From: Chryseobacterium oranimense
GTDB lineage: Bacteria > Bacteroidota > Bacteroidia > Flavobacteriales > Weeksellaceae
Direction of reading: 5' to 3'
Length of the DNA stretch: 64,000 nucleotides
Assembly: GCF_900129755.1 (NCBI RefSeq)
Contig: NZ_FQWT01000002.1
Location: forward strand, 496,001-560,000
This document shows, one piece after another, positions 32,859 to 40,469 of the stretch (the stretch's first letter is position 1; each line of letters starts with the position of its first letter). The translations under genes and the position numbers were made by a program. Under the pieces are notes generated by a model. It was not told the DNA's origin. It ran no database searches and worked only from the letters and a program-made list of their open reading frames with translations.

Positions 32859-34937
32859 ATGCTTCCAAGTAAAATAAAACCGTTCTTGTATTTAGGGATT
32901 TTTTATCTTATCATCTCGTTAATCATACGGATTGTATTTCTTTTCCACCCTATTACGACAGCCAGTTTCGGATTTTTTGAAGTGATAAAAGTCCTGTCCA
33001 TTGGTTTACTGAATGATATTTTTGTTTTTACTATCGCCAGTACATTATTGGCCGTTTACTTTCTGTTCCTCTCAAATTCCAAATATAAAAAGCCTTACGG
33101 ATATATAATTTTTGGAGCCTTAATCCTGTTTTTCCTTTATATTCTAGTCATTCCGAATAATATTTTCAATCAGTACGGAGGGTCAGTTTCAGAAATAGCT
33201 TTAGCTTTTGTGGGAATAAAAGCTCTTTTCTTCGGCCTGATGCTTTTTCTTCCTTCCAAAAGAATCAAGATCCGCAATGTACTGTATTTCATTACCTTAT
33301 TGCTATATGTCCTTCTCATTATTTTCAATGCTGTAAGTGAGTATTTCTTTTATAATGAATTTGGGGTACGCTATAACTTTATTGCTGTTGATTATCTGAT
33401 CTATACAAACGAGGTAATCGGGAATATTATGGAAAGCTATCCGGTTGTCCCTCTGTTTTCTGCCATTCTTATTGTTACGTTAGCTATCACATGGTTTATC
33501 TATAAAAAAACAAAAGACGAACTGCTGGAACTGCCTAATTTTAAGCAAAAAATGGTATTGCTGGGAACTTTTATTGTGATGGTCAGCCTCAGTATTCTGG
33601 GTGTATCTTCCTTAATGCAGATCCGTTCAGACAATGTTTTTGCTGATGAAATTGAAAACAACGGACTTCCGAAGTTCTACTGGGCATTTACCCATAATGA
33701 ATTGGATTATTTCCAGTTTTATCCTCAAATTAACCAGCAGGAAGCTGAAAAGAACTTTTTGAGTCAGTATTCAGAGCCGGCTTTACAGAGAAATATAATT
33801 CCTGAACAGCCTGAGCTTAAAAAAAATGTAGTTCTTATCTCTATAGAAAGCTTATCCGCAGATTTTATGGAACATTACGGCGGCACTTTAAAGATTACTC
33901 CTTTTCTGGACAGCCTTGCCGACCGATCAATGATGTTCACCAATCTGTATGCTACCGGAAACAGGACCGTAAGAGGACTTGAGGCACTTACCCTCTGTAT
34001 TCCTCCTACTGCCGGAGAAAGTATTATTAAAAGAGACGACAACAAAAATAAATTCACAACCGGAAGCGTATTCAAATCCAAAGGATACAATGTGAAGTTC
34101 CTTTACGGAGGCTACAGCTATTTCGATAACATGCAGGACTTTTTTGCCGGAAACGGTTATGATATTGTCGACAGGAATAATTTTAAACCTGAAGAAATTA
34201 CCTTTGCCAATGTTTGGGGCGTTGCTGATGAAGATATGGCTAAAAAAGCGATTCAGACTATGAATGCTGAGGCTAAATCCGGAAAACCTTTCTTCAATCA
34301 CTGGATGACGGTTTCCAACCACAGGCCTTTTACCTATCCTGACGGAAGGATTGACATTCCCGGAACAGCAAAATCCCGTGATGGAGGGGTAAAATACACA
34401 GATTATTCACTCAGAATGTTCTTTGAAATGGCTAAAAAACAGGACTGGTACAAAAACACGGTCTTTGTGATCATAGCAGACCACTGTGCATCCAGCGCAG
34501 GAAAAACAGAGCTTCCTATGGATAAATACAGAATTCCGGCAATGATTTTCTCGGAAGGCTTTATTGAACCTCAGAAGTTTGACAAGCTGATGTCCCAGAT
34601 CGATGTAATGCCAACCCTTTTCGGACTGCTGAATTTCAATTATCAATCTAAATTCCTTGGCCAGGATGTCTTTAAAAAAGAATTCCAGCCTAAAGCCTAT
34701 ATTGCCACTTACCAGGATCTTGGTTTGGTAAAAGACGACCATTTAACCATTATTTCACCTGTTAAAAAGGTAAAACAATATTCTTTACAGTTGGAACCAA
34801 GCAGCCTTGCTCCTGAATTCAAACTGCATTATGACGAAAAGCTGATCAGGAATCCAGAACAAAAATTAGTCAATGATGCTATTTCTGCCTATCAGTCCAC
34901 ATCATTCTGGCTTAAAGAAAAGAAACTTAACCGATAA
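32859..34937 (+). CDS. LTA synthase/sulfatase-family membrane phosphotransferase
   Basis: A 692-residue protein with five N-terminal membrane segments (within residues 1-250) and a periplasmic alkaline-phosphatase-like domain. The domain has VVLISIESLSADFMEHYG (metal-binding Glu), TPFLDSLADRSMMFTNLYATGNRTVRGLEAL with the likely nucleophile Thr370, NHWMTVSNHRPF and VFVIIADHCASS (metal-binding Asp and His). In Gram-positives this fold polymerises glycerol phosphate. In Bacteroidota, which lack LTA, such proteins probably move phosphoglycerol or phosphoethanolamine groups onto envelope glycans; that is inference. The last 11 bp overlap the 3' end of the opposite-strand ATP-grasp gene. Confidence 0.88.
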   Translation: MLPSKIKPFLYLGIFYLIISLIIRIVFLFHPITTASFGFFEVIKVLSIGLLNDIFVFTIASTLLAVYFLFLSNSKYKKPYGYIIFGALILFFLYILVIPNNIFNQYGGSVSEIALAFVGIKALFFGLMLFLPSKRIKIRNVLYFITLLLYVLLIIFNAVSEYFFYNEFGVRYNFIAVDYLIYTNEVIGNIMESYPVVPLFSAILIVTLAITWFIYKKTKDELLELPNFKQKMVLLGTFIVMVSLSILGVSSLMQIRSDNVFADEIENNGLPKFYWAFTHNELDYFQFYPQINQQEAEKNFLSQYSEPALQRNIIPEQPELKKNVVLISIESLSADFMEHYGGTLKITPFLDSLADRSMMFTNLYATGNRTVRGLEALTLCIPPTAGESIIKRDDNKNKFTTGSVFKSKGYNVKFLYGGYSYFDNMQDFFAGNGYDIVDRNNFKPEEITFANVWGVADEDMAKKAIQTMNAEAKSGKPFFNHWMTVSNHRPFTYPDGRIDIPGTAKSRDGGVKYTDYSLRMFFEMAKKQDWYKNTVFVIIADHCASSAGKTELPMDKYRIPAMIFSEGFIEPQKFDKLMSQIDVMPTLFGLLNFNYQSKFLGQDVFKKEFQPKAYIATYQDLGLVKDDHLTIISPVKKVKQYSLQLEPSSLAPEFKLHYDEKLIRNPEQKLVNDAISAYQSTSFWLKEKKLNR

Positions 34938-36054
34938 GGTGAGGTACAAAACGGCTTTCGTTATTAGTGATCAGGTGAACACTTTCCCTGATCCCGATAC
35001 CGGCAGGCTCCTGCCCTATCACCCAGCTGCCGATTACCGGATAATTGCCCTCAAAATCGGGAAGATCAAATAACTGCTGGTAAATAAAGCCTTCTTTACC
35101 ATAGATACCGTCATTCTCCTCAACAGCGAGGTTATTTTTGTGCAGGATTACATTTGCCCCTTCTCTCGAATAAATAGGTTTTTTTGCGAAATCTTTCAGG
35201 TGGCGCGGCTCAAAATAAGATTCCAATAAATATGGATGATCGGGATACATTTCCCAAAGTACCGGCAGAATAGCTTTTGAAGAAAGAAGAATTTTCCAGG
35301 CCGGCTCGATCCACTGGGACCTGAACCCGTTTTTTACCAGCTTTTCTCCGAAACCGTCCGCAAGAATCCATTCATAAGGATAAAGCTTGAAGATATATTC
35401 CATGATGGAACTATCTCCGGCTATAAATTCTGAAATATCCTCAGCCCAGCCGATATCCTGAACAGGAATGAATTCCGTATCAAACCCCGCCTGTGAAGCA
35501 CAGTCACGCATATATTCCACATTGGTAACATCTTCAATATTGGTAAGGGATGCAAAATAAATGTGATGCGGATTCATATAATTCTTAAGATGCTTCCAGT
35601 AACCTACCAGTTTCTCATGAATTGAATTGAACTGATCTTTATAGGGAAACAGCTCCTGAAGCCAGTACCATTGGATAACCGAACCTTCATAGAGTGAAGT
35701 TGGGGTATCTGCATTAAATTCAAGCAGTTTCAAATTCTTGCCGTCAAAACCAAAATCAAACCTTCCATAGATCGAAGGATGATCTTCTTCCCAGCTTGTG
35801 ATAATATAATTGCGGAACCATTCAGGAATACTGAACTTATCCCAAAGTTTTTTTGTAATAATATAGTCAACCGCTTCCAGGCACATCTGCCATAGTTCGG
35901 CAGTGGCACTTTCTATCTTATCAATTTCTTCTGTGCTGAACTGGTAATAATGACTTTCATCCCAATAAAGCCCGTCAAGAGAGTGATATCCGAAACCCAG
36001 ATTTTCAAGTTTATGCTGCCAGTTTTTCCTGAATTGTGACTGAATTCTTTCCAT
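34927..36054 (-). CDS. Glutathionylspermidine synthase-family ATP-grasp ligase (YgiC/YjfC-like)
   Basis: A 375-residue cytoplasmic ATP-grasp enzyme of the GSP_synth family. Conserved pieces are GRFDFGFDGKNLKLLEFNADTPTSLYEGSVIQW (substrate and ATP site), WILADGFGEKLV, SSKAILPVLWEMYPDHPYLLES, KKPIYSREGANV and near the end GSWVIGQEPAGIGIRES. E. coli has two such orphans, YgiC and YjfC, which lack the amidase domain of true glutathionylspermidine synthase and have no proven substrate. It follows a YgiB-like lipoprotein gene by 3 bp, the same pairing as ygiB-ygiC. Confidence 0.9.
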   Translation of the reverse strand: MERIQSQFRKNWQHKLENLGFGYHSLDGLYWDESHYYQFSTEEIDKIESATAELWQMCLEAVDYIITKKLWDKFSIPEWFRNYIITSWEEDHPSIYGRFDFGFDGKNLKLLEFNADTPTSLYEGSVIQWYWLQELFPYKDQFNSIHEKLVGYWKHLKNYMNPHHIYFASLTNIEDVTNVEYMRDCASQAGFDTEFIPVQDIGWAEDISEFIAGDSSIMEYIFKLYPYEWILADGFGEKLVKNGFRSQWIEPAWKILLSSKAILPVLWEMYPDHPYLLESYFEPRHLKDFAKKPIYSREGANVILHKNNLAVEENDGIYGKEGFIYQQLFDLPDFEGNYPVIGSWVIGQEPAGIGIRESVHLITNNESRFVPHLIG

Positions 36055-36057
36055 AAT

Positions 36058-36384
36058 TTATGATGATGCACTGAAACCGCTTCTTCCCAGCTGTCCCCTT
36101 ACAACGTTTCCTTTGAAATTATTTCTTCCGATATTGGACTTGGAACTTATCGCATCACTGTAGTAGCCAGCTTTCTGGTAAGATCCATAACTATAAGCAC
36201 CATAAGGCCTGAATGCATGGTACAACAAAAGACCTGTCATAAAACCATGAGTTCTTGTATAGGAAGCCGTAGTATCAGATCTCATATACACTTTCTTTTC
36301 AGTCTGATCTTTAGGCTTTTCCTGAGAGCACGCTGCTAATACCCCTGTTACGAAAAGTAATTTTATAGAGCCGGACTTTTTCAT
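36058..36384 (-). CDS. Small lipoprotein, YgiB/UPF0323-like
   Basis: A 108-residue lipoprotein; the signal ends VLAAC with Cys19. The body is Tyr/Gly/Ser-rich (YHAFRPYGAYSYGSYQKAGYYSD) and the C-terminus ends RGQLGRSGFSASS, the pattern I associate with UPF0323/YgiB-type lipoproteins that precede YgiC-like ATP-grasp ligases. This neighbour relation supports the call more than sequence identity does. Its ATG shares one base with the stop of the upstream lipoprotein gene. Confidence 0.68.
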   Translation of the reverse strand: MKKSGSIKLLFVTGVLAACSQEKPKDQTEKKVYMRSDTTASYTRTHGFMTGLLLYHAFRPYGAYSYGSYQKAGYYSDAISSKSNIGRNNFKGNVVRGQLGRSGFSASS

Positions 36385-36704
36385 TATTGCACCGTTATAA
36401 AAAATTCATAGTCCTTTTTTGTCTTGGCAATATGCTCATTGCCATCACTGTCCTCTCCCCCTACAAGGGTATCTCCCAAACTCGGAATAGTATCCTTTTT
36501 AATGATTTCTTTGAAAAGCTTTTTATCTTTCCAGATCTTGTGCTTGGTGATAAGAATATCTGCAGTATCCATATGTTCCACGGAAAGTTCTGTTTCAATA
36601 GAACCAGTCTTATCCACACTGTTCACGGCGTCTTCTTTTTCTTTTTCACAGGCTGTAAATGCTATTACTCCAATTAATAAAAGGGAAAGTCTAATTTTTT
36701 TCAC
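36384..36704 (-). CDS. Hypothetical small lipoprotein, first gene of the YgiB/YgiC-like operon
   Basis: A 106-residue lipoprotein, start codon GTG. The signal MKKIRLSLLLIGVIAFTAC puts the lipid at Cys19. The rest is charged and has no motif I recognise. It overlaps the YgiB-like gene by one base, so these three genes (lipoprotein, lipoprotein, ATP-grasp ligase) form one unit. The two lipoproteins may be partners or targets of the ligase; that is a guess from context. Confidence 0.6.
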   Translation of the reverse strand: MKKIRLSLLLIGVIAFTACEKEKEDAVNSVDKTGSIETELSVEHMDTADILITKHKIWKDKKLFKEIIKKDTIPSLGDTLVGGEDSDGNEHIAKTKKDYEFFITVQ

Positions 36705-36722
36705 GTAAGTCTTAATTTTTCA

Positions 36723-36730
36723 CAAAAATA
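36723..36730 (-). promoter_or_regulatory. Candidate -7 box (TATTTTTG) of the lipoprotein/ATP-grasp operon
   Basis: On the minus strand TATTTTTG lies 18 bp before the GTG start at 36704. Confidence 0.4.
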
Positions 36731-36781
36731 GTCATTTAGTAATGATATTATTTTAAATTTACAAAGCAAAAAAATTTATTT

Positions 36782-37639
36782 ATGAAATGGACAGACGATA
36801 GAGGCGGAAACGTAGACGACCGCCGTGGTTCTGGTGGTAGCGGAGGTATGATTGTAGGTGGAGGGCTCGGAACTTTGATTATAGCTGCAATTGTTTTCTT
36901 TTTGGGAGGTGACCCTTCCGGTATTCTAAGCTCCGGCAGTGTACAATCTTCCGGAAACGGACAAAAACGGGAGCTCAGCGCTGAAGAGAATAAAATTGGA
37001 GAAATGGTTGACATGATGAGCGGATGGAATACTATTACCTGGGAACAGATTTTTAAAGAAAACGGGATGACGTATACCAAACCGGGAATTGTTCTTTTTG
37101 AAGATACTACACAATCCGGATGCGGAACTGCTCAGTCTGCCATGGGACCGTTCTACTGTCCTGCCGACCAAAAGATCTATATGGACATGAGCTTTTTTAA
37201 TGAACTTCAGCAGAGATTTGGGGCAAAAGTAACAGAATTCACTGTAGCCTATGTCTTGGCTCACGAAGAGGGGCACCATATCCAAACCCTTTTGGGAACC
37301 ACTCAGAAAGTAGATGCCTTAAGAAGAAGTGGAAGATATTCCGAAGCAGATCTGAACAGGGTATCTGTAGCCACAGAACTGCAGGCAGATTTCTATGCCG
37401 GAGTATGGGCAAAAAGAACAAATGATACAAAAGGTATTCTGGAACCGGGTGATATTGAGTCCGCTATAGAAGCAGCTGAAGCTGTGGGTGATGATAATAT
37501 CCAGAAAAGATCCCAGGGCTATGTAAATCAGGAAAGTTTTACCCATGGTTCATCTGCACAGCGTAAAGAATGGTTTATGAAAGGCTACAATACGGGAGAT
37601 ATTAAGCAGGGAGATACTTTTAACCAGCTTTTAAAATAA
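36782..37639 (+). CDS. YpfJ-family putative neutral zinc metallopeptidase
   Basis: A 285-residue protein of the YpfJ/KPN_02809 family. The N-terminus MKWTDDRGGNVDDRRGSGG and a Gly-rich membrane segment (about 21-42) are typical. The periplasmic domain has CGTAQSAMGPFYCPADQKIYMDMSFF, the zinc motif HEEGHH (AYVLAHEEGHHIQ), and later VATELQADFYAGVWA, whose Glu/Asp could be the third ligand, then KRSQGYVNQESFTHGSSAQR. Proteolytic activity is predicted from the HExxH-like motif and not, as far as I know, well shown. It is a single gene. Confidence 0.92.
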   Translation: MKWTDDRGGNVDDRRGSGGSGGMIVGGGLGTLIIAAIVFFLGGDPSGILSSGSVQSSGNGQKRELSAEENKIGEMVDMMSGWNTITWEQIFKENGMTYTKPGIVLFEDTTQSGCGTAQSAMGPFYCPADQKIYMDMSFFNELQQRFGAKVTEFTVAYVLAHEEGHHIQTLLGTTQKVDALRRSGRYSEADLNRVSVATELQADFYAGVWAKRTNDTKGILEPGDIESAIEAAEAVGDDNIQKRSQGYVNQESFTHGSSAQRKEWFMKGYNTGDIKQGDTFNQLLK

Positions 37640-37656
37640 GCTCTTTAATATAATTT

Positions 37657-37690
37657 AAAACCCTGAAGGATTTCTTCAGGGTTTTCTTTT
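37657..37690. terminator. Bidirectional terminator between the YpfJ-like and GLPGLI genes
   Basis: AAAACCCTGAAG pairs with CTTCAGGGTTTT, followed by a T-rich run. Confidence 0.85.
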
Positions 37691-37691
37691 T

Positions 37692-38531
37692 TTATTGCAG
37701 TTCAATCGGGTTGCTGTTTTTCTTCGCTTCCTCTTTTACCCTTTCCTCCATTCTCTTCCTCATGTCAGCAGGATTTTGATTTCCTCCTCTTCCACCTGAC
37801 ATCGGGGGCGCAGGAAAGCCTCCACCTCCGCCACTCTGCATGAACGACATCGGGTCTGCTTTAAATTTAGCCTGCTGTTTCAAATAATCCGCTCTTTTTA
37901 CCTTTAAAGTATTTCCGAACTGATTTAATGTTGCGACTTCTGCAATTTTATAGTTCTTCATTAAATCAAAAGAATAGTCACCTTTATCGTCTTCCACCTT
38001 TACAATCAGTCCCGGAAGTCCTCCGAATTTATAAGGTCCGTCCTGATAAGGCAGATCCGTTGTGAACCAGGCCGTCCATTGTCTTCCAGCAAAATCCGTG
38101 GTTGCTTTTTGAACTTTATACTCGCCTATCTTCGTGGTTTCAGAAGACATTTTCCAGTTCAGGGGACGGTCTTCCTCGTAAGAATAAAGATCTCTGCCAA
38201 TTCTGTCCTTAAAGATTGTTTTCTGGTTGGCTTTATCCTTTTCAACGGAATAGTTGATATTCGTTCTCACCCCTTCCATCTGCTCCCTGCTAATGGAAGC
38301 TCTTCCTCCGCCGCCCTGGAAAGCTTTCTGCAGAATGGAATCTCTTTTATACCTGTTTTCAGAATAAAAAAGAGATTTTTCAGCAGAGATATCTAAATAT
38401 GCATTTTCAGTTTTAATATCGCTTTTGTTTTCTGCATCCGGCTTCATAGTCACCTGATATACAAAACGATTGCTTTGCGCAGCAATATGCTGCATAAACA
38501 ACGCTAAAGCAAGAATTCCTAATTTTTTCAT
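37692..38531 (-). CDS. GLPGLI family secreted protein (paralog 2)
   Basis: A 279-residue protein with a signal peptide (about 1-18, ending IAAQ). It shows the name-giving GLPGLI motif in YKFGGLPGLIVKVEDDKGDYSF (about 180-200), preceded by WKMSSETTKIGEYKVQKATTDFAGRQWTAWFTTDLPYQDGPY-type elements of the family. A Gly/Pro/Met-rich disordered stretch precedes the C-terminus, which ends NPIELQ. The family is Bacteroidota-specific, of unknown function, and often encoded next to TonB-dependent receptors, none of which is here. It lies 10 bp downstream of a paralog. Confidence 0.92.
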   Translation of the reverse strand: MKKLGILALALFMQHIAAQSNRFVYQVTMKPDAENKSDIKTENAYLDISAEKSLFYSENRYKRDSILQKAFQGGGGRASISREQMEGVRTNINYSVEKDKANQKTIFKDRIGRDLYSYEEDRPLNWKMSSETTKIGEYKVQKATTDFAGRQWTAWFTTDLPYQDGPYKFGGLPGLIVKVEDDKGDYSFDLMKNYKIAEVATLNQFGNTLKVKRADYLKQQAKFKADPMSFMQSGGGGGFPAPPMSGGRGGNQNPADMRKRMEERVKEEAKKNSNPIELQ

Positions 38532-38541
38532 TTCTGGATTT

Positions 38542-39474
38542 TTATTTTAACTCAATTGGATTTTGACTTTCATTATTTTTTAAAGGATTACTTCCAAGGC
38601 CTGCATCATGCATAGGAAAAGCACCATCATTACTTCCGTCAGGACGCATTCCTCTTCCTCCGTTCATTCTGCCTTCGCCCATTCCGCCACCTCTCATACC
38701 ACCATGTCCTTTGCCCCCAAAATTCATTCCCCCTTTTTCATAACCTTCCGGCAGCCTTCTGTTTTTACCTGTCTCAAGCATCAATGCTGCCTTGTCACCG
38801 TTAAAAGCAACCCTTGTACTTTGTTTTGCATTGGGATCAACCGGCTTTTCAAAAGCATTCTGAATTTTGATCTTTTTAACGAGATCGAATTTATAGTCAC
38901 CATTTTCATCTTCCAGTTTCACAATAAGTCCCGGAAGTCCGGAAAATTTATATGGCCCATCGGAAATATTAATGTCTTTAGTGAACCAGGCTGTCCAGAC
39001 CCTGCCTCCAAAATTTGTAACGGCTTTTTGAGCAGGATACCCATTCTGGTTTTCTTTGGCATCGGTTATCTCCCATTTCAAGGGTCTGTCTTCCTGATAA
39101 TAGATCTCCCTGCCGGCCACTCTGTCGTAATAATAAACCTGGTGCTGGGGAATATTTTTAATGATGTAATTTTCAAAAAAAGCAGGTTCAGAAGCTTTCT
39201 TTATGCTCACTTTTTGTAAATCTTTTCCCTTCATTTTATGATCTTCTTTATCTTCATGCCTGAAAGCCGACATCAGGGAATCTTTAATCAGCTTACTCTC
39301 ACTGATAAACAATGACTTATCTCCTTTTATATCAAGAAACGTTCTTTCGTGTTTCATGCTTACCAGATTGATCGAGTCAGGATTCACCGAAGTCTCATAA
39401 ATATATCTTTCGGTTTGCCCGTAGGTAATGGTTACTAAAAGCAACAAAAAAAAGACAATTAATTTTTTCTTCAT
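38542..39474 (-). CDS. GLPGLI family secreted protein (paralog 1)
   Basis: A 310-residue protein. I place the start at the ATG at 39474 (MKKKLIVFFLLLLVTITYGQ), a clean signal peptide, rather than eight codons upstream. The domain matches the downstream paralog: QEDRPLKWEIT, YPAQKAVTNFGGRVWTAWFTKDI and YKFSGLPGLIVKLEDENGDY. The C-terminal part is a longer Gly/Met/Arg-rich run (MNFGGKGHGGMRGGGMGEG) before the tail NPIELK, which is nearly the same as its neighbour's. A tandem duplication followed by divergence of the Gly-rich spacer explains the pair. Confidence 0.9.
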   Translation of the reverse strand: MKKKLIVFFLLLLVTITYGQTERYIYETSVNPDSINLVSMKHERTFLDIKGDKSLFISESKLIKDSLMSAFRHEDKEDHKMKGKDLQKVSIKKASEPAFFENYIIKNIPQHQVYYYDRVAGREIYYQEDRPLKWEITDAKENQNGYPAQKAVTNFGGRVWTAWFTKDINISDGPYKFSGLPGLIVKLEDENGDYKFDLVKKIKIQNAFEKPVDPNAKQSTRVAFNGDKAALMLETGKNRRLPEGYEKGGMNFGGKGHGGMRGGGMGEGRMNGGRGMRPDGSNDGAFPMHDAGLGSNPLKNNESQNPIELK

Positions 39475-39517
39475 TATTACGCCTTGTGGTTGTTTCATTA
39501 GGATAAAAAATATGATT

Positions 39518-39525
39518 CAAAGTTA
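39518..39525 (-). promoter_or_regulatory. Candidate -7 box (TAACTTTG) of the GLPGLI operon
   Basis: On the minus strand TAACTTTG lies about 43 bp before the chosen ATG at 39474. Confidence 0.35.
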
Positions 39526-39626
39526 AATCAAAAAGGGAATCATCTTATTTATGAAGATAATATTGGCTAATTTTTAACATCCGGATTCCGGTCAGCATGT
39601 AAAATCATGAAAATAGACACCATCGA

Positions 39627-39658
39627 TTTGAGATTGCGGAAATTAGTTCGTATTTTTG
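39627..39658 (+). promoter_or_regulatory. Promoter of the suf operon
   Basis: TTTG (39627-39630) and TATTTTTG (39651-39658) are spaced by 20 bp, and sufA starts 28 bp later. I see no obvious IscR-like palindrome around it. Confidence 0.6.
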
Positions 39659-39686
39659 CATCATTAAATCATTCTAAATAAATACA

Positions 39687-40016
39687 ATGATAAAAGTATC
39701 AGACCAAGCAAAGGCAAAAGCCATCCAGCTGATGACAGAGGAAGGCTTCAACCCTGCTGAAGATTATATAAGAGTGGGGGTAAAAAGCGGAGGATGCTCT
39801 GGTTTAGAGTATGTTTTAAAGTTTGACAACTTAAAAACAGATACTGATCAGCTTTTTGAGGACAATAATGTAAAAATTGTTGTTGATAAAAAATCTATCC
39901 TCTATTTAGCAGGAACTACCCTTGAATATTCAGGAGGTTTAAACGGAAAAGGGTTTGTTTTTAACAATCCTAATGCATCCAGAACATGCGGATGTGGAGA
40001 ATCTTTCAGTCTTTAA
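39687..40016 (+). CDS. sufA: A-type Fe-S cluster carrier (SufA/IscA family)
   Basis: A 109-residue HesB/IscA/SufA-type protein that receives and hands on Fe-S clusters. The three conserved Cys are present: one in SGGCSGLEYVL (about 34-44) and two in CGCGESFSL at the C-terminus. Its place as first gene before sufBCD favours SufA over other A-type carriers. It would normally be followed closely by sufB; here a four-helix-bundle gene in an inverted-repeat cassette separates them. Confidence 0.92.
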   Translation: MIKVSDQAKAKAIQLMTEEGFNPAEDYIRVGVKSGGCSGLEYVLKFDNLKTDTDQLFEDNNVKIVVDKKSILYLAGTTLEYSGGLNGKGFVFNNPNASRTCGCGESFSL

Positions 40017-40021
40017 GACTG

Positions 40022-40464
40022 ATTAAAAGATTTAGAGATTAAGAAATTTAGAAATTATGACTGTCTCATTTGAAAATTTCCCGATTTATAAAAAGGTAAT
40101 TGCATTTACAGTTAAAATTTTTAAAATTCTTGATAACGAAAATTTACAAAAAGAATTTTCACTCAAAGATCAGCTAAAAAGAGCGACTTTATCAATAACT
40201 AATAATATTGCTGAGGGCTCAGAATATGGAAGTAACAAACAATTTATCAGATTTCTTTGGATTGCAAAAGGAAGTTGTGCAGAAGTCAGAAATATGCTGT
40301 TTGTTTTATACAGTTTAGAGAAAATCAATGATGAAATTTTCAATTCACTTAATACTGAGTGTATGGAAATAACAAAAGAGATTTATCATTTTATAAAATA
40401 TCTTGAAAAGAGCACTTTAGACGCTAAGTAATTTTTAAATTTCTTAATTTCTGAATCTCTTAAT
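40022..40464 (+). mobile_element. IVS-like cassette: four-helix-bundle gene inside a 37-nt inverted-repeat stem
   Basis: The segments 40022-40058 and 40428-40464 are inverted repeats. Read as RNA, 32 of 37 positions are Watson-Crick pairs, four are G-U pairs and one (40027 with 40459, A-C) is a mismatch. The stem takes in the first bases of the start codon and the whole stop codon of the gene it encloses. Outside the cassette sufA and sufB would be only about 11 bp apart. No transposase is present. The gene family is that of proteins encoded in excised intervening sequences of 23S rRNA. The element nature is inference from this structure. Confidence 0.65.
40057..40431 (+). CDS. Four-helix-bundle protein (23S rRNA intervening-sequence protein family, S23)
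   Basis: A 124-residue, all-helical protein of the IVP/S23 four-helix-bundle family. Typical parts are FENFPIYKKVIAFTVKIFKI, LKDQLKRATLSITNNIAEGSEYGSNKQFIRFLWIAKGSCAEVRNML and ECMEITKEIYHFIKYL. NIAEG and the following SNKQF...AKGS segment are the family hallmark. Such proteins were first found encoded in IVS elements of Leptospira 23S rRNA, and the diversity-generating-retroelement protein Avd has the same fold; they tend to bind nucleic acid. Composition is more A+T-rich than the suf genes. Start and stop codons lie in the inverted repeats. It is foreign to the suf pathway. Confidence 0.88.
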   Translation: MTVSFENFPIYKKVIAFTVKIFKILDNENLQKEFSLKDQLKRATLSITNNIAEGSEYGSNKQFIRFLWIAKGSCAEVRNMLFVLYSLEKINDEIFNSLNTECMEITKEIYHFIKYLEKSTLDAK

Positions 40465-40469
40465 AAATT

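Noticed and set aside
40057..40431. Reading the four-helix-bundle gene as a diversity-generating-retroelement Avd protein
   Set aside because: No reverse transcriptase, template repeat or variable target gene is nearby, and the inverted-repeat stem fits the IVS design better.
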